Positions 44,232 to 53,186 of a stretch of DNA of 64,000 nt are shown in pieces (position 1 is the stretch's first letter; each line of letters opens with the position of its first letter). The stretch covers positions 62,001 to 126,000 of the forward strand of contig JBMNGO010000004.1 of the NCBI GenBank assembly GCA_050949885.1. Direction: 5' to 3'. The DNA comes from JBMNGO01 sp050949885. Its GTDB lineage: Bacteria > Bacillota > Syntrophomonadia > Syntrophomonadales > Syntrophomonadaceae. The notes beneath the pieces are model-generated. The model saw nothing but the letters and a program-made list of their open reading frames with translations. It was not told the origin of the DNA and did no database searches. Position numbers and translations under genes: made by a program.

Positions 44232-46878
44232 CCACAAATATGTGTATCTTTTTGAAGAAGGCAACTCTGACATGCGATTCCTTCTGGGAGGGAAAGGTGC
44301 CAACTTAGCTGAAATGACATTAATCGGACTGCCCGTTCCTCCAGGTTTTACCATTACCACCGAAGCCTGCAATAAATATTTGGCGGCTGGCAACCAGTTC
44401 CCGTCAGGAATGATGGAACAAGCCTCGCAAGCCCTGAATGTTTTGGAAGAGAAGACCGGCAAGAAATTTGGTGACAAATTTAACCCCTTGCTGGTATCAG
44501 TTAGATCTGGAGCAGCTATTTCCATGCCAGGAATGATGGATACCGTCTTAAACCTGGGATTAAATGACGAAACAGTCCAAGGGCTGGCTTTATTGACTGG
44601 AGACGATAGATTCGCCTATGATTGCTACCGCAGGTTTATTCAGATGTTCAGCGATGTAGTGCTGGAACTGAATCATAATGATTTTGATGAAATCGTTGAA
44701 AGGCATAAACGTAAACTGGGGATTATTTTTGATTACGAAATACCTGCTGATGAACTCAAAATCATAATAGACGAGTACAAGAGTCGTGTTTATAACGCTA
44801 AAGGTTTTGCTTTTCCCCAGGATGTCAAAGAACAGTTAATAATGGCGATAAAAGCAGTCTTTGGTTCCTGGAATAACCAGCGCGCCATAGTATACAGGCG
44901 GTTAAATAAAATTGATGACAGTCTGGGCACGGCTGTTAATATTCAATGCATGGCATTTGGCAATATGGGGCAAGATTGCGGAACCGGGGTGGCTTTTACC
45001 AGAAATCCATCAACAGGTGAAAAAACCCTATACGGTGAGTTTCTGGTAAACGCTCAAGGTGAAGATGTGGTAGCTGGAATTAGGACACCTATGCCTATCT
45101 CACGCTTAAAGGAAGAGCTCCCAGGTGTTTATGAGCAATTTTTGGACACCTGCAAAAAGCTGGAAAACCATTACAAGGACATGCAGGATATTGAGTTTAC
45201 GGTGGAAAAAGGAAAACTGTACATGCTGCAGACTAGAAATGGAAAGAGGACGGCAGAAGCCTCAGTAAAAATTGCTGTTGATATGGTTAATGAGGGAATT
45301 ATTACCATTGAGGAAGCATTGATGAGGGTTGATGCTGAACAGTTAAATCAACTATTACATAGCCAAATTGACCCTAACGTACAACTTAAAGCCATAGCCC
45401 AAGGCTTGCCCGCATCACCGGGGGCAGCGTGCGGAACAGTGGTTTTTGAAGCTGATGAGGCGGAAAAATTGGGGGATGCAGGGCAAAAAGTAGTCTTGGT
45501 CAGAAATGAGACCACTCCCGATGATATACACGGAATAGTATATGCCCAGGGGGTTTTGACTGCTCGGGGAGGGATGACATCTCACGCGGCTGTTGTTGCC
45601 CGGGGAATGGGAAAACCATGTGTATGCGGCTGCGAAGCTATCAAGATTGATCTTGCCCAAAGACAGTTTTCCGTTAATGGCATTGTAGTTAAAGAAGGGG
45701 ATCTCATCACTATTGACGGGGCCACCGGAAGAGTAATGCTGGGGGAAGTTCCCATGATCGAACCTGCTCTTTCTGCCGAGTTTGAAAAGCTTTTAGAGTG
45801 GGCTGATGAGATAAAACAACTGGCAGTAAGAGCCAATGCAGATAATCCCCAGGATGCTGCCAAGGCAAGAGAATTCGGGGCTAAGGGAATTGGACTATGT
45901 CGTACCGAGCATATGTTTATGGCCAGTGAGCGTCTGCCCATAGTGCAGGAAATGATACTGGCCGAAAACCTGGAAGACCGGGAAAAAGCCCTAGCCAAGC
46001 TGTTGCCTTTCCAAAGGGATGACTTTTATGGGATAATGAAGGCCATGGCCCCCTATCCGGTAACCATACGACTACTGGATCCGCCCTTACATGAGTTTCT
46101 TCCTGATCGCGAATCGCTTTTGCTGGAAGTAGCTGAATTAAAACGGACTAATCCTGGTGATAAATTATTGCTGAGCAAACAGGAACTGCTGAAAAAGGTT
46201 AAGAGTCTAATCGAGGCCAACCCCATGCTGGGACACCGGGGATGCCGCTTAGGTCTTACTTATCCGGAAATTTACCGTATGCAGGCCCGCGCTATTTTTG
46301 AGGCGGCGGCCTTGCTTAAAAAAGAAGGCATTGAAACTTTTGCCGAAATTGAAATTCCACTGGTAATGGATAAAGAGGAATTGGTTCTGCTAAAGAAGGA
46401 AATTTTGGACGTATACCAGCAGGTGAGAGAAGAATCGGATATTGAGCTGAATTTTGCTTTAGGAACCATGATAGAATTGCCGCGAGCATGTATTACTGCA
46501 GATGAAATTGCTTCTGAAGCTGAGTTTTTCTCCTTTGGAACCAATGACCTGACTCAGACCACTTTCGGATTCAGCAGAGATGATGCCGAAGGCAAGTTTA
46601 TTCCGGTTTATCTTAATCAAAAAATTCTCAGGGATAATCCCTTTGCTGTTTTAGATCGCAAGGGAGTAGGAAGCCTTATGAAAATAGCCGTGGAAAAAGC
46701 CAAAGGCGTCAAGAAAGATATAATGATGGGAATATGCGGTGAGCATGGGGGAGAACCGAGTTCCATAGAATTCTGTCACATCCTGGGGCTCACTTATGTA
46801 AGCTGCTCGCCCTATAGAATACCTATTGCCAGGCTGGCCGCCGCCCAGGCCGCCATACGTTCTATAGCAGCCGTGTAG
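44224..46878 (+). CDS. ppdK: Pyruvate, phosphate dikinase
   Basis: Interconverts pyruvate, ATP and phosphate with PEP, AMP and pyrophosphate. 884 residues. N-terminal nucleotide domain (GGKGANLAEM, SVRSGAAISMPGMMDTVLNLG), swivelling His domain GGMTSHAAVVARGMGKPC (His454), PEP/pyruvate domain with GIGLCRTEHMF, SFGTNDLTQTTFGFSRDD and GICGEHGGEP. The Thr two residues before the His (GGMTSH) is the known PpsR phosphosite in this family. Ends at a strong terminator. Confidence 0.97.
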   Translation: MSDHKYVYLFEEGNSDMRFLLGGKGANLAEMTLIGLPVPPGFTITTEACNKYLAAGNQFPSGMMEQASQALNVLEEKTGKKFGDKFNPLLVSVRSGAAISMPGMMDTVLNLGLNDETVQGLALLTGDDRFAYDCYRRFIQMFSDVVLELNHNDFDEIVERHKRKLGIIFDYEIPADELKIIIDEYKSRVYNAKGFAFPQDVKEQLIMAIKAVFGSWNNQRAIVYRRLNKIDDSLGTAVNIQCMAFGNMGQDCGTGVAFTRNPSTGEKTLYGEFLVNAQGEDVVAGIRTPMPISRLKEELPGVYEQFLDTCKKLENHYKDMQDIEFTVEKGKLYMLQTRNGKRTAEASVKIAVDMVNEGIITIEEALMRVDAEQLNQLLHSQIDPNVQLKAIAQGLPASPGAACGTVVFEADEAEKLGDAGQKVVLVRNETTPDDIHGIVYAQGVLTARGGMTSHAAVVARGMGKPCVCGCEAIKIDLAQRQFSVNGIVVKEGDLITIDGATGRVMLGEVPMIEPALSAEFEKLLEWADEIKQLAVRANADNPQDAAKAREFGAKGIGLCRTEHMFMASERLPIVQEMILAENLEDREKALAKLLPFQRDDFYGIMKAMAPYPVTIRLLDPPLHEFLPDRESLLLEVAELKRTNPGDKLLLSKQELLKKVKSLIEANPMLGHRGCRLGLTYPEIYRMQARAIFEAAALLKKEGIETFAEIEIPLVMDKEELVLLKKEILDVYQQVREESDIELNFALGTMIELPRACITADEIASEAEFFSFGTNDLTQTTFGFSRDDAEGKFIPVYLNQKILRDNPFAVLDRKGVGSLMKIAVEKAKGVKKDIMMGICGEHGGEPSSIEFCHILGLTYVSCSPYRIPIARLAAAQAAIRSIAAV

Positions 46879-46947
46879 ATAACAAAATGTGTTGAATTCA
46901 AGTCTCAAACAGATCCACAGACCGAAAAAAGTGTACATGATGTTAAA

Positions 46948-46987
46948 CCGCCAACCAGTAAATTTCTTCTCCTGGTTGGCGGTTTTT
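46948..46987. terminator. Terminator between ppdK and the convergent P-II-like gene
   Basis: CCGCCAACCAG (46948-46958) / CTGGTTGGCGG (46972-46982), perfect 11-bp stem followed by five T on the + strand; three T on the other side, so it may weakly serve the - strand gene. Confidence 0.85.
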
Positions 46988-46990
46988 GTA

Positions 46991-47314
46991 TTACAAATGG
47001 GTTGGTATGCCACCTGCTTTTTCGATATCTAAAACCAAGGCCATTCCATTATGCAGTTTATGGAATTTTCCGGCTTTCAAAATGGCATCAAAAACCCGAT
47101 TTACAATTTGCTTAGATACTACGGTATAAATAAGTTCGCATGGGGGTTCAATTTTTAGATTGAAAAACAAAGTTGGGTTATCATCACTTACCATTCTTCC
47201 TAACAAGACGGTGCTTTTCTTTACACCTTCTTCTTCAAGAGCATCCAATACCTGTTCGGTTCTTTCCCTGGGCACAATAGTAATAATGAGCTTAAGGTCC
47301 TCGGAAATACTCAT
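46991..47314 (-). CDS. P-II-like regulatory protein
   Basis: 107 residues with a P-II fold pattern: LKLIITIVPRERTEQVLDALEEEGV, a short T-loop-like region (LLGRMVSDDNP), then VVSKQIVNRVFDAILKAGK and GMALVLDIEKAGGI. It lacks the classic GlnB T-loop Tyr motif, so it is a P-II paralogue of unknown ligand. It is 27 bp downstream of the K+/H+ antiporter gene on the same strand, so it is likely co-transcribed and may regulate that transporter. Confidence 0.8.
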   Translation of the reverse strand: MSISEDLKLIITIVPRERTEQVLDALEEEGVKKSTVLLGRMVSDDNPTLFFNLKIEPPCELIYTVVSKQIVNRVFDAILKAGKFHKLHNGMALVLDIEKAGGIPTHL

Positions 47315-47341
47315 GATTTAGTCACTCCAAAAAAATTATAA

Positions 47342-48826
47342 CTAGGAAAACGAACTTGCTTCATTATCTGTTTTTAGTAGCTGGAATAGTTCTTTCTTGC
47401 TTTTACGGGAGGCTAGGATATATAAAATATCCCCTGCCTCAATTTTAGTATCGCCCGACGGGGTGATTAGTTCATCATCGCGAATAATAGCATTAACAAG
47501 AACGTCATTAGGGAAATCAATCTCAGCTAAAGGCTTATCTAAGATATGTATATTTTCACTGACTTCATATTCAATCATTTCTGCATTGGCTTTGCCTATA
47601 GAGACTAATTCCAAAGAATGCATCGGCACTATTTTTTTGGGTTCGGTTAGACCCAATTTTTCTGAAAACAAGGAAATAGTTGATCCTTGAACAAGTGCGG
47701 AAATTAACACAATAAAGAAAATGATATTAAAAAACGTCTGACTATTTTCTAACCCCGCTGCCATCGGAAATGTTGCTAATACAATTGGAACCGCTCCTTT
47801 TAGCCCAGCCCAGGAGAGAAAGGACTTTTCTTTGAAATTAAGGCCACATTTGACAGTCAGTGCAAAAACAGCAATGGGGCGCGCGATAATAATTAAAATA
47901 ATTGAAAGCAACAGTCCTTTATATATAATGTCCGGAATAAACACCTGAGAAGGGAAGATTAAAAGGCCTAAAATTGTAAACATCAAAATTTGGGCCATCC
48001 AGGCGAAACCTTCACAAAATCTATAAATAGAATGATGATACGTTAGCTCTGAATTGCCAATTAGAATTGCTGATACGTACACGGCTAATAAACCGCTGGC
48101 TCCAATAAAATCGCAAATACTATAGGCCAATAAGGCAAAGGCCAAAGTAAATACAGGGTAGAGCCCACTTGAGTCTAAATTTATTCTATTTATGGCGAAG
48201 ATAGCTAATTTCCCAATTATAATTCCAAATATCAGGCCGATAATCATTTGCCATAAGAAAGAGGATGTTACTGATAAATACGAAGGTTGGGCAGCGGTTA
48301 TACATTCAATAAAAGTAATCGTAAGGATCATCGCCATGGGGTCATTTGATGCCGATTCAGCTTCAAGTATGGTTTTCAGCCTAGGCTTAATACTTTTGTC
48401 TTTCAAGACGGCAAATACTGCTGCGGCGTCTGTAGAACCAACAATCGACCCAAATAGCAAACCTTCAAACCATGTAACATCCAATACAAATTTTGCCCCA
48501 ACTCCTACAACAACGGCTGTTAATATAACTCCTAAGGTGGCAAGTAACAATGTAGGGGTCATAACAGGTTTTACAGCGTTCCATTTGGTTTGTAACCCAC
48601 CGTCAAATATTATAACTATTAAGGCAATTATCCCAATTAGTCTTGCCAGGCTAAAATCATCGAAATCAATTATTCCTAATCCATCACTGCCTGCTAACAT
48701 CCCTACTAAAATGAAAAGCACCAGTGCGGGAACCCCTAGTCTATTCGAAAATTTAGCAGTCAATACGCCAATAATCAGCAAAAGGGCAATAGTTAAAATA
48801 AAATAGCCCATAAAAGATCCATCCAT
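47342..48826 (-). CDS. K+/H+ (or Na+/H+) antiporter with TrkA-C domain, NhaP/CvrA type
   Basis: 494 residues. About 12-13 transmembrane helices with the CPA1 signature FDGGLQTKWNAV and GSTDAAAVFAVLKDKSIKPRLKTILEAESASNDPMA in short blocks. The C-terminal TrkA-C domain (about residues 400-485, IDFPNDVLVNAIIRDDELITPSGDTKIEAGDILYILASR) binds nucleotides or c-di-AMP in related proteins. Good ribosome site GGGAGAGGAAG. Downstream P-II-like gene suggests ligand-gated control. A c-di-AMP phosphodiesterase (pgpH) is also in this window. Confidence 0.9.
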   Translation of the reverse strand: MDGSFMGYFILTIALLLIIGVLTAKFSNRLGVPALVLFILVGMLAGSDGLGIIDFDDFSLARLIGIIALIVIIFDGGLQTKWNAVKPVMTPTLLLATLGVILTAVVVGVGAKFVLDVTWFEGLLFGSIVGSTDAAAVFAVLKDKSIKPRLKTILEAESASNDPMAMILTITFIECITAAQPSYLSVTSSFLWQMIIGLIFGIIIGKLAIFAINRINLDSSGLYPVFTLAFALLAYSICDFIGASGLLAVYVSAILIGNSELTYHHSIYRFCEGFAWMAQILMFTILGLLIFPSQVFIPDIIYKGLLLSIILIIIARPIAVFALTVKCGLNFKEKSFLSWAGLKGAVPIVLATFPMAAGLENSQTFFNIIFFIVLISALVQGSTISLFSEKLGLTEPKKIVPMHSLELVSIGKANAEMIEYEVSENIHILDKPLAEIDFPNDVLVNAIIRDDELITPSGDTKIEAGDILYILASRKSKKELFQLLKTDNEASSFS

Positions 48827-48851
48827 TATCTTCCTCTCCCAAAGAGACTAA

Positions 48852-49421
48852 TTACAGATTAACATCTACCTTTATTGGTTGTTCCTGTTCTGCATTTATT
48901 CCTAAATATCTTAAGGTTTCAGAAGGGCAGGAATGGCCAAAAATTGATCGTAATATAGAAATTGCAATACCCTTATAGTAAGCGTGATAACCGAATGTTT
49001 TTCGAATGGTGTGGGTACCAATCTCACCCGGAATACCTACCTCTTTCGCAGCATTGTTTATTATACGGTAGGCTTGCTGGCGGGAAATTGGTTTATCATA
49101 GTTTTTAGACTTAAAAAGAAAATCATTATTTGTCAAATGGGAAGCTGATATGTAATCATTTATCGCCTTTCTAACGTTGTTGTTCAAATAAAATGTTTTT
49201 TCTTTATGATGGCCATCTTCGACAATTAACAGAAATTCCTTGGCCTGGTCCCCATCCCAAACATCACTCACTTTTAAATTGAGCAAGTCGCATGTTCTGA
49301 TACCCGTGTTTATTCCAAATACAAATAATAAAAAATCTCTTAGCGATTTATGCTTTAATGAATCTTTTATTTTATTTATTAACTCCACGTCTTTTATAGG
49401 GTTAACGTATTCCACGCTCAT
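48852..49421 (-). CDS. Minimal tyrosine recombinase (catalytic domain only)
   Basis: 189 residues. All catalytic residues can be read: Arg in NTGIRTCDLL, Lys in the beta hairpin, HTIRK (His-x-x-Arg), GHSC (His) and Tyr in RYLGI. The N-terminal core-binding domain of phage integrases or XerC/D is missing. It is 25 bp upstream of the antiporter on the same strand; no phage or plasmid genes surround it. Could be a domesticated invertase/integrase; target site unknown. Confidence 0.88.
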   Translation of the reverse strand: MSVEYVNPIKDVELINKIKDSLKHKSLRDFLLFVFGINTGIRTCDLLNLKVSDVWDGDQAKEFLLIVEDGHHKEKTFYLNNNVRKAINDYISASHLTNNDFLFKSKNYDKPISRQQAYRIINNAAKEVGIPGEIGTHTIRKTFGYHAYYKGIAISILRSIFGHSCPSETLRYLGINAEQEQPIKVDVNL

Positions 49422-49488
49422 ACCACCTAAGTTACTTATCTATATTCTAGTACAAGATATGTAACATTGTCAAAGACGCAGAACTTAT

Positions 49489-49511
49489 ACCCCTTGCTAT
49501 AGCAAAGGGGT
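49489..49511. repeat. Short hairpin between the recombinase and GH130 genes
   Basis: ACCCCTTGC / GCAAAGGGGT with a TATA loop and one bulged base. T tail is poor on both strands. It is a candidate weak terminator for GH130 or a recombination site for the recombinase next door. Confidence 0.4.
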
Positions 49512-49618
49512 TGCGTATTTTCAATCAACTTGCGCTTTTATAAATTGCTGGCTTGATTGTGGTTGCAACACCACTTGGAAGTGTTCAAACGGAGAGCGAA
49601 TTGGCTTTGCAACTCAGT

Positions 49619-50776
49619 TTATAAAGAATATAGATGTCTGCCGGTTAGCGGGTCCAGAGGAAAAACATTGCACATTTCATTTAAAACCTGAATATTTGCC
49701 AGGCCCATATTCATAACGGTATCATTGCCGCCATAGTACACAGCCACTGTGTCGTTGTCCCCGGGTAAGGCACCGCAGCTGAACACTACGTTGGGCACAT
49801 GGACATAATCATTGTTTCTTACCAAACAATCGCTGGCACTGGGCATTAGTAACGGTTTGGCACTAATCCTGATTTTATCAGGGTTGGTGGGATCCTCCAG
49901 GTCATGGAATGCTACCCCCAGGGTATATGGATTGCCATCCATAGTTGAACGCACACCATGGAAGATATTGAGCCATCCGTATTTGGTCTTGATAGGCGGG
50001 GCGCCCGGACCAATCTTAGCCTGGAATGCACCAGGCCCGTGACCGCTTATCATGATGGGGTTGCCGATTTCCCACGGTCCGGTAGGACTTGGTGCGAAAC
50101 CTGTACATATCTCCGCAAATGTGCCGCCAATATGGCCGGAGCCGGAAATTTCCCTGCTTTTATCATTAGGGCGCAGCAAGGCTATCCACCAGTTGTTCTT
50201 ATCAGGTTCAGGAAAAATAACCACATTGCGCATATCCTGTTCTGATATGGGGCCATAGCGGATAATAGTTTTAAAGTCCCTGGTTACAGCCATCATCACC
50301 TTGACCCGATCGGGAATCTGTTCATGGTAGCCGCTGTAAGTCAGTACATACAGACCGCTGCCAACGGGATTAACTCGCATATCTTCTACGCCGCCGGCCT
50401 CAGATTCGATAACGGCGGGAATATCCACACCCTCAGCAAATACATCGTTTTCCGTGGCAGGCAATAAAAATGGCTGGGGATCAACCTGCCAATCACTTAA
50501 TCCATTACTGCTGACCGCTTTCCCTATTACACTGCGGCCATCGGCAATATGGGAACGAAAAAGCATTAATATTTTAGTCTTGCCATTGGCACCTGTAACC
50601 TTGGCCATTCCTGCGTTATGAACGGTGTAAGTATGCAAACGGGGATCATTGCCCCATTTTTTGTTGATGTGGTGGCAGGTCAATATGGGGTTACCAGGGT
50701 AGCGCAAAAATGGTTCATTAAGTGTTACCATTCCCTTAAATCCATTCCACTTAACATATGCTTTCATGCCGATCAT
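49619..50776 (-). CDS. Glycoside hydrolase family 130 phosphorylase-like enzyme
   Basis: 385 residues, five-bladed propeller type. GH130 blocks: YPGNPILTCHH, NAGMAKVTGANGKTKILMLFR, GVEDMRVNPVGSGLYVLTYSGYHE, GPGAFQAKIGPGAPPIKTKYGWLNIFHGV, VVFSCGALPGDNDTVAVYYGGNDT (as short pieces). Family members phosphorolyse or hydrolyse beta-mannosides; the exact substrate cannot be read. The upstream gene on the same strand (Uma2 fusion) is unrelated. No signal peptide, so cytoplasmic. Confidence 0.85.
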   Translation of the reverse strand: MIGMKAYVKWNGFKGMVTLNEPFLRYPGNPILTCHHINKKWGNDPRLHTYTVHNAGMAKVTGANGKTKILMLFRSHIADGRSVIGKAVSSNGLSDWQVDPQPFLLPATENDVFAEGVDIPAVIESEAGGVEDMRVNPVGSGLYVLTYSGYHEQIPDRVKVMMAVTRDFKTIIRYGPISEQDMRNVVIFPEPDKNNWWIALLRPNDKSREISGSGHIGGTFAEICTGFAPSPTGPWEIGNPIMISGHGPGAFQAKIGPGAPPIKTKYGWLNIFHGVRSTMDGNPYTLGVAFHDLEDPTNPDKIRISAKPLLMPSASDCLVRNNDYVHVPNVVFSCGALPGDNDTVAVYYGGNDTVMNMGLANIQVLNEMCNVFPLDPLTGRHLYSL

Positions 50777-50811
50777 TCCCCGTTCTTTTTTATATGCATA
50801 TTCCGAGGCAT

Positions 50812-51546
50812 CTATATTTCAGCAAAAATATCTCTTAGGGGTATTCTTAATCCCGAGAAATAGCTGGATTCAATAGTATCTTCCTCTTTTAGGTTTTTAT
50901 AATCCTCTACATCTCTGTTGGCGGAAAATGAATACTGGGAAATACTTCTATTTTCCAGATTTACTATCCAGTATTCCGCAACCCCGCTTCTCATATACAA
51001 GTCCAATTTCTTAACCATATCCTTGGTCTTCGTGGAGGGTGACAATACTTCAACTACCAGGCTGGGTATGCCCTCATATTTGCCGTGTTCATTGACCTTA
51101 TCGATATCACAGATAACAACAATATCCGGCTGAACAACATTGGGGTCTTCTTCAAACTTGGTGGCAAACCCGCAAAGCCTGATATCCAGCGGCGAGGTAA
51201 GGGAAAGGCAAGACTTGCCTTTAAGATAGTTATAAAAGTGCCAGGATATTTCACTGACCACTACCTGATGTTTAAAACTAGGTGATGCCAGCAGATAAAC
51301 CTCGCCGCCAATAAGCTCATATCTCTGGTCGGACGACTCCACCAGTTCCAGGTATTCTTCATAGGTGATTTTCCTGGTAGCCTGATAGCCCCTTGCTTCT
51401 TCATGGACAAGAAAATAATCAGGTTCATTATAGCGAATCATTTTGGCCACGCTTTTGCCGTTTTTGGTAATAATGATATCTTCCTTCTCTACCAGGGCCA
51501 GATACTTCCCAAAAGCATTCTGTAAATCCGTAGTATTGACCCGCAT
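50812..51546 (-). CDS. Phd/YefM-antitoxin domain fused to a Uma2 (DUF820) nuclease
   Basis: 244 residues in two parts. Residues 1-39 (MRVNTTDLQNAFGKYLALVE, IIITKNGKSVAKMIRY) are a typical DNA-binding Phd/YefM antitoxin head. Residues about 55-244 are a Uma2-type PD-(D/E)XK domain: RYELIGGEVYLLASPS, VVQPDIVVICD, PSLVVEVLSPSTKTKD, YMRSGVAEYWIVN. It therefore carries its own repressor-like domain where a toxin gene would be expected. AGAGGTGAG precedes the ATG. Three operator-like boxes cover its promoter. Confidence 0.85.
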   Translation of the reverse strand: MRVNTTDLQNAFGKYLALVEKEDIIITKNGKSVAKMIRYNEPDYFLVHEEARGYQATRKITYEEYLELVESSDQRYELIGGEVYLLASPSFKHQVVVSEISWHFYNYLKGKSCLSLTSPLDIRLCGFATKFEEDPNVVQPDIVVICDIDKVNEHGKYEGIPSLVVEVLSPSTKTKDMVKKLDLYMRSGVAEYWIVNLENRSISQYSFSANRDVEDYKNLKEEDTIESSYFSGLRIPLRDIFAEI

Positions 51547-51567
51547 AAGCTCACCTCTTGCCTAATA

Positions 51568-51620
51568 TTAGCTATTATACTAATAAAAATTAGCTAATAT
51601 GTCAACTATAAATTAGCTAT
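51568..51620 (-). promoter_or_regulatory. Promoter with three TTAGCTAA boxes upstream of the Phd-Uma2 gene
   Basis: Boxes TTAGCTAT (51568-51575), TTAGCTAA (51590-51597, palindromic) and TTAGCTAT (51613-51620) with centres 22 and 23 bp apart. On the - strand TTGACA (51605-51600) is followed by TAGTAT (51582-51577) 17 nt later, or TATAAT (51579-51574) 20 nt later. The boxes lie at the -10, in the spacer and above the -35, typical for autorepression by a DNA-binding antitoxin. Confidence 0.65.
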
Positions 51621-51906
51621 CATGCATTAAAACGCTGGTATTAGAAAAAGGTACCTTAAATTTGATGACAAAGCTGTAGCAAGAGTACAAATAGTGCTGA
51701 AGAAAATGGGTTGAGGGAAAAGGCTGGGAACCGGTGCCATGATTCCGTTAATAGGTTCCTTATTTCGGTCCGGCTCCTTCCGGCTTAAGTTTTAGGAGTT
51801 ATCAAGGTCTTAGAGGACTGGAGGTTTTGCGCCGCAATAGCATAACCAATGAGGAAATTTTTGTATAATGGTAATAACTATAAATCCTTTGGGGGTATTA
51901 TACAAG
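51621..51906. other. Noncoding stretch before the lipoprotein gene
   Basis: No gene. TATAAT at 51864-51869 is a likely -10 for the lipoprotein gene, without a clear -35. Nothing else recognised. Confidence 0.4.
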
Positions 51907-53010
51907 ATGGCTAATATAAAGGGAAAAAATAATAATAGTACCTTTGTTATGTGGCTTGCTTTGCTATTGTTTTCAATTGCCGGATGTAATCAAGATATGG
52001 ACAATGATTCGGAAAACGCAGGTCCTTGGCCCGATTATGCAGTTGCTGCAGATGCGCTCACCAATAACCTTATGAACGCCGGATATATCGTGGGTTATGA
52101 CGATACAACATTTTTTTCGTTCAGAAACGGCGACAAAGCAGTTTATAAGATTGATGAACGGGGCAATACATCAAAGGTATATGATGGGATACAGGCCAGT
52201 CAGCTGCTGGTTAATGGTCAATGTGTATTTATTATAGATCACGAGCATTATCCTGATTCGTCTTTTGAAATTTACCGGTTTGAACCGGATAGGTCCTCAA
52301 TTCAATTAGTCCATCAAGATAACAGGCAAATGTTCGGAGTTTCTTGTGATGATAATTGGATCTATTATTGCATCAATAATATAATCACCTGCCATGGGGA
52401 TGACCCGCCCCCTGGCGAAGAGCCAAGAATGTACTATTATTACACCCTCTATAAGATAGACCATGAAGGCAAGGAGGTTCACCGGGTCTTAAATTATATC
52501 AATGACATTAATTTGCCGTATATTTCTGATGGATGGCTTTATTATTCATATAATCCGCCGGAATGGGCAGTAGAGCAGGAAAATTTGGCTGACAGGGAAA
52601 GAGGCCTGTACAAAATAAAACTTGATGGTACGGGGAAAACCAGACTCCTGGATACTATTCCTTTCAGTCCAATTGTCAAAAAGGGGAACTGGTTGCTATA
52701 TTCCCTGGATGGCATATACCGGTTAAATATTGATGGCTCGGAACCGGTGAAGCTCTGCGATGACCATGCAGCCAAGCTTAATATAAAAGATCAATGGATT
52801 TATTATACTACCTTTGATGACAATATCAGCTTGTATAGAATTGATTGGGATGGCAACAACAGGCAAAAAGTGAGCGTTAAGGAAAGGGTACAGGATGTTT
52901 GCATTATAGGGGACTGGGTTTATTTTCATGTTGACCAAGGCCGCACCTGGTCCCTTTACCGAATAAAAATCGATGGAACCGAAGAAGAGAAAATTGAAAT
53001 TAGCCTTTAA
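51907..53010 (+). CDS. Lipoprotein with DUF5050-type repeats (beta-propeller-like)
   Basis: About 367 residues. Basic N-terminus, hydrophobic helix and lipobox (FVMWLALLLFSIAGCNQD, Cys at about 27), so a membrane lipoprotein. The body repeats YY/WIYY...YRI..DG motifs (WIYYCINN, WLYYSYNPP, LYKIKLDGTGK, WIYYTTFDDN, LYRIDWDGN, WVYFHVD, LYRIKIDGTEE) typical of DUF5050 propellers. Function unknown. The ATG at 51907 (MANIKGKN) with GGGGGT about 10 nt upstream is preferred over 51868. Confidence 0.82.
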   Translation: MANIKGKNNNSTFVMWLALLLFSIAGCNQDMDNDSENAGPWPDYAVAADALTNNLMNAGYIVGYDDTTFFSFRNGDKAVYKIDERGNTSKVYDGIQASQLLVNGQCVFIIDHEHYPDSSFEIYRFEPDRSSIQLVHQDNRQMFGVSCDDNWIYYCINNIITCHGDDPPPGEEPRMYYYYTLYKIDHEGKEVHRVLNYINDINLPYISDGWLYYSYNPPEWAVEQENLADRERGLYKIKLDGTGKTRLLDTIPFSPIVKKGNWLLYSLDGIYRLNIDGSEPVKLCDDHAAKLNIKDQWIYYTTFDDNISLYRIDWDGNNRQKVSVKERVQDVCIIGDWVYFHVDQGRTWSLYRIKIDGTEEEKIEISL

Positions 53011-53046
53011 TGGAATCCTGCTGCGGTCATAAATACAATGTTTAGG

Positions 53047-53070
53047 AGAGCCATGGAATGGGCTCTTTGG
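53047..53070 (+). terminator. Terminator after the lipoprotein gene
   Basis: AGAGCC / GGCTCT stem, 8-nt loop, TTGGTTCTC tail. Short stem. Confidence 0.5.
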
Positions 53071-53156
53071 TTCTCGGTTTGCAGGAAATAGACAAAATCC
53101 AGCGTTAGCTTAGTGGAAGGAAAGAGGTTAAGTCTAGGTAAATTAGAAACATGATG

Positions 53157-53186
53157 AGAAAGCAAAAGGATTTCCTCTTGCTTTCT
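53157..53186 (-). terminator. Hairpin overlapping the stop codon of the MOT1-type gene
   Basis: AGAAAGCAAAAGGA / TCCTCTTGCTTTCT, 14-bp stem with one mismatch and a 2-nt loop. It covers the end of the transporter gene. The tail is not U rich, so termination may be weak. Confidence 0.4.

Noticed and set aside
46948..46987. REP-like element between ppdK and the P-II-like gene
   Set aside because: The hairpin is a plain GC stem plus T tract that fits a normal terminator, and lacks the GGGGAC core of the REP-like group.
48192..48806. 204-residue open frame on the + strand
   Set aside because: It lies wholly opposite the antiporter coding region, has no ribosome site and shows no domain; it is the antisense shadow of hydrophobic codons.
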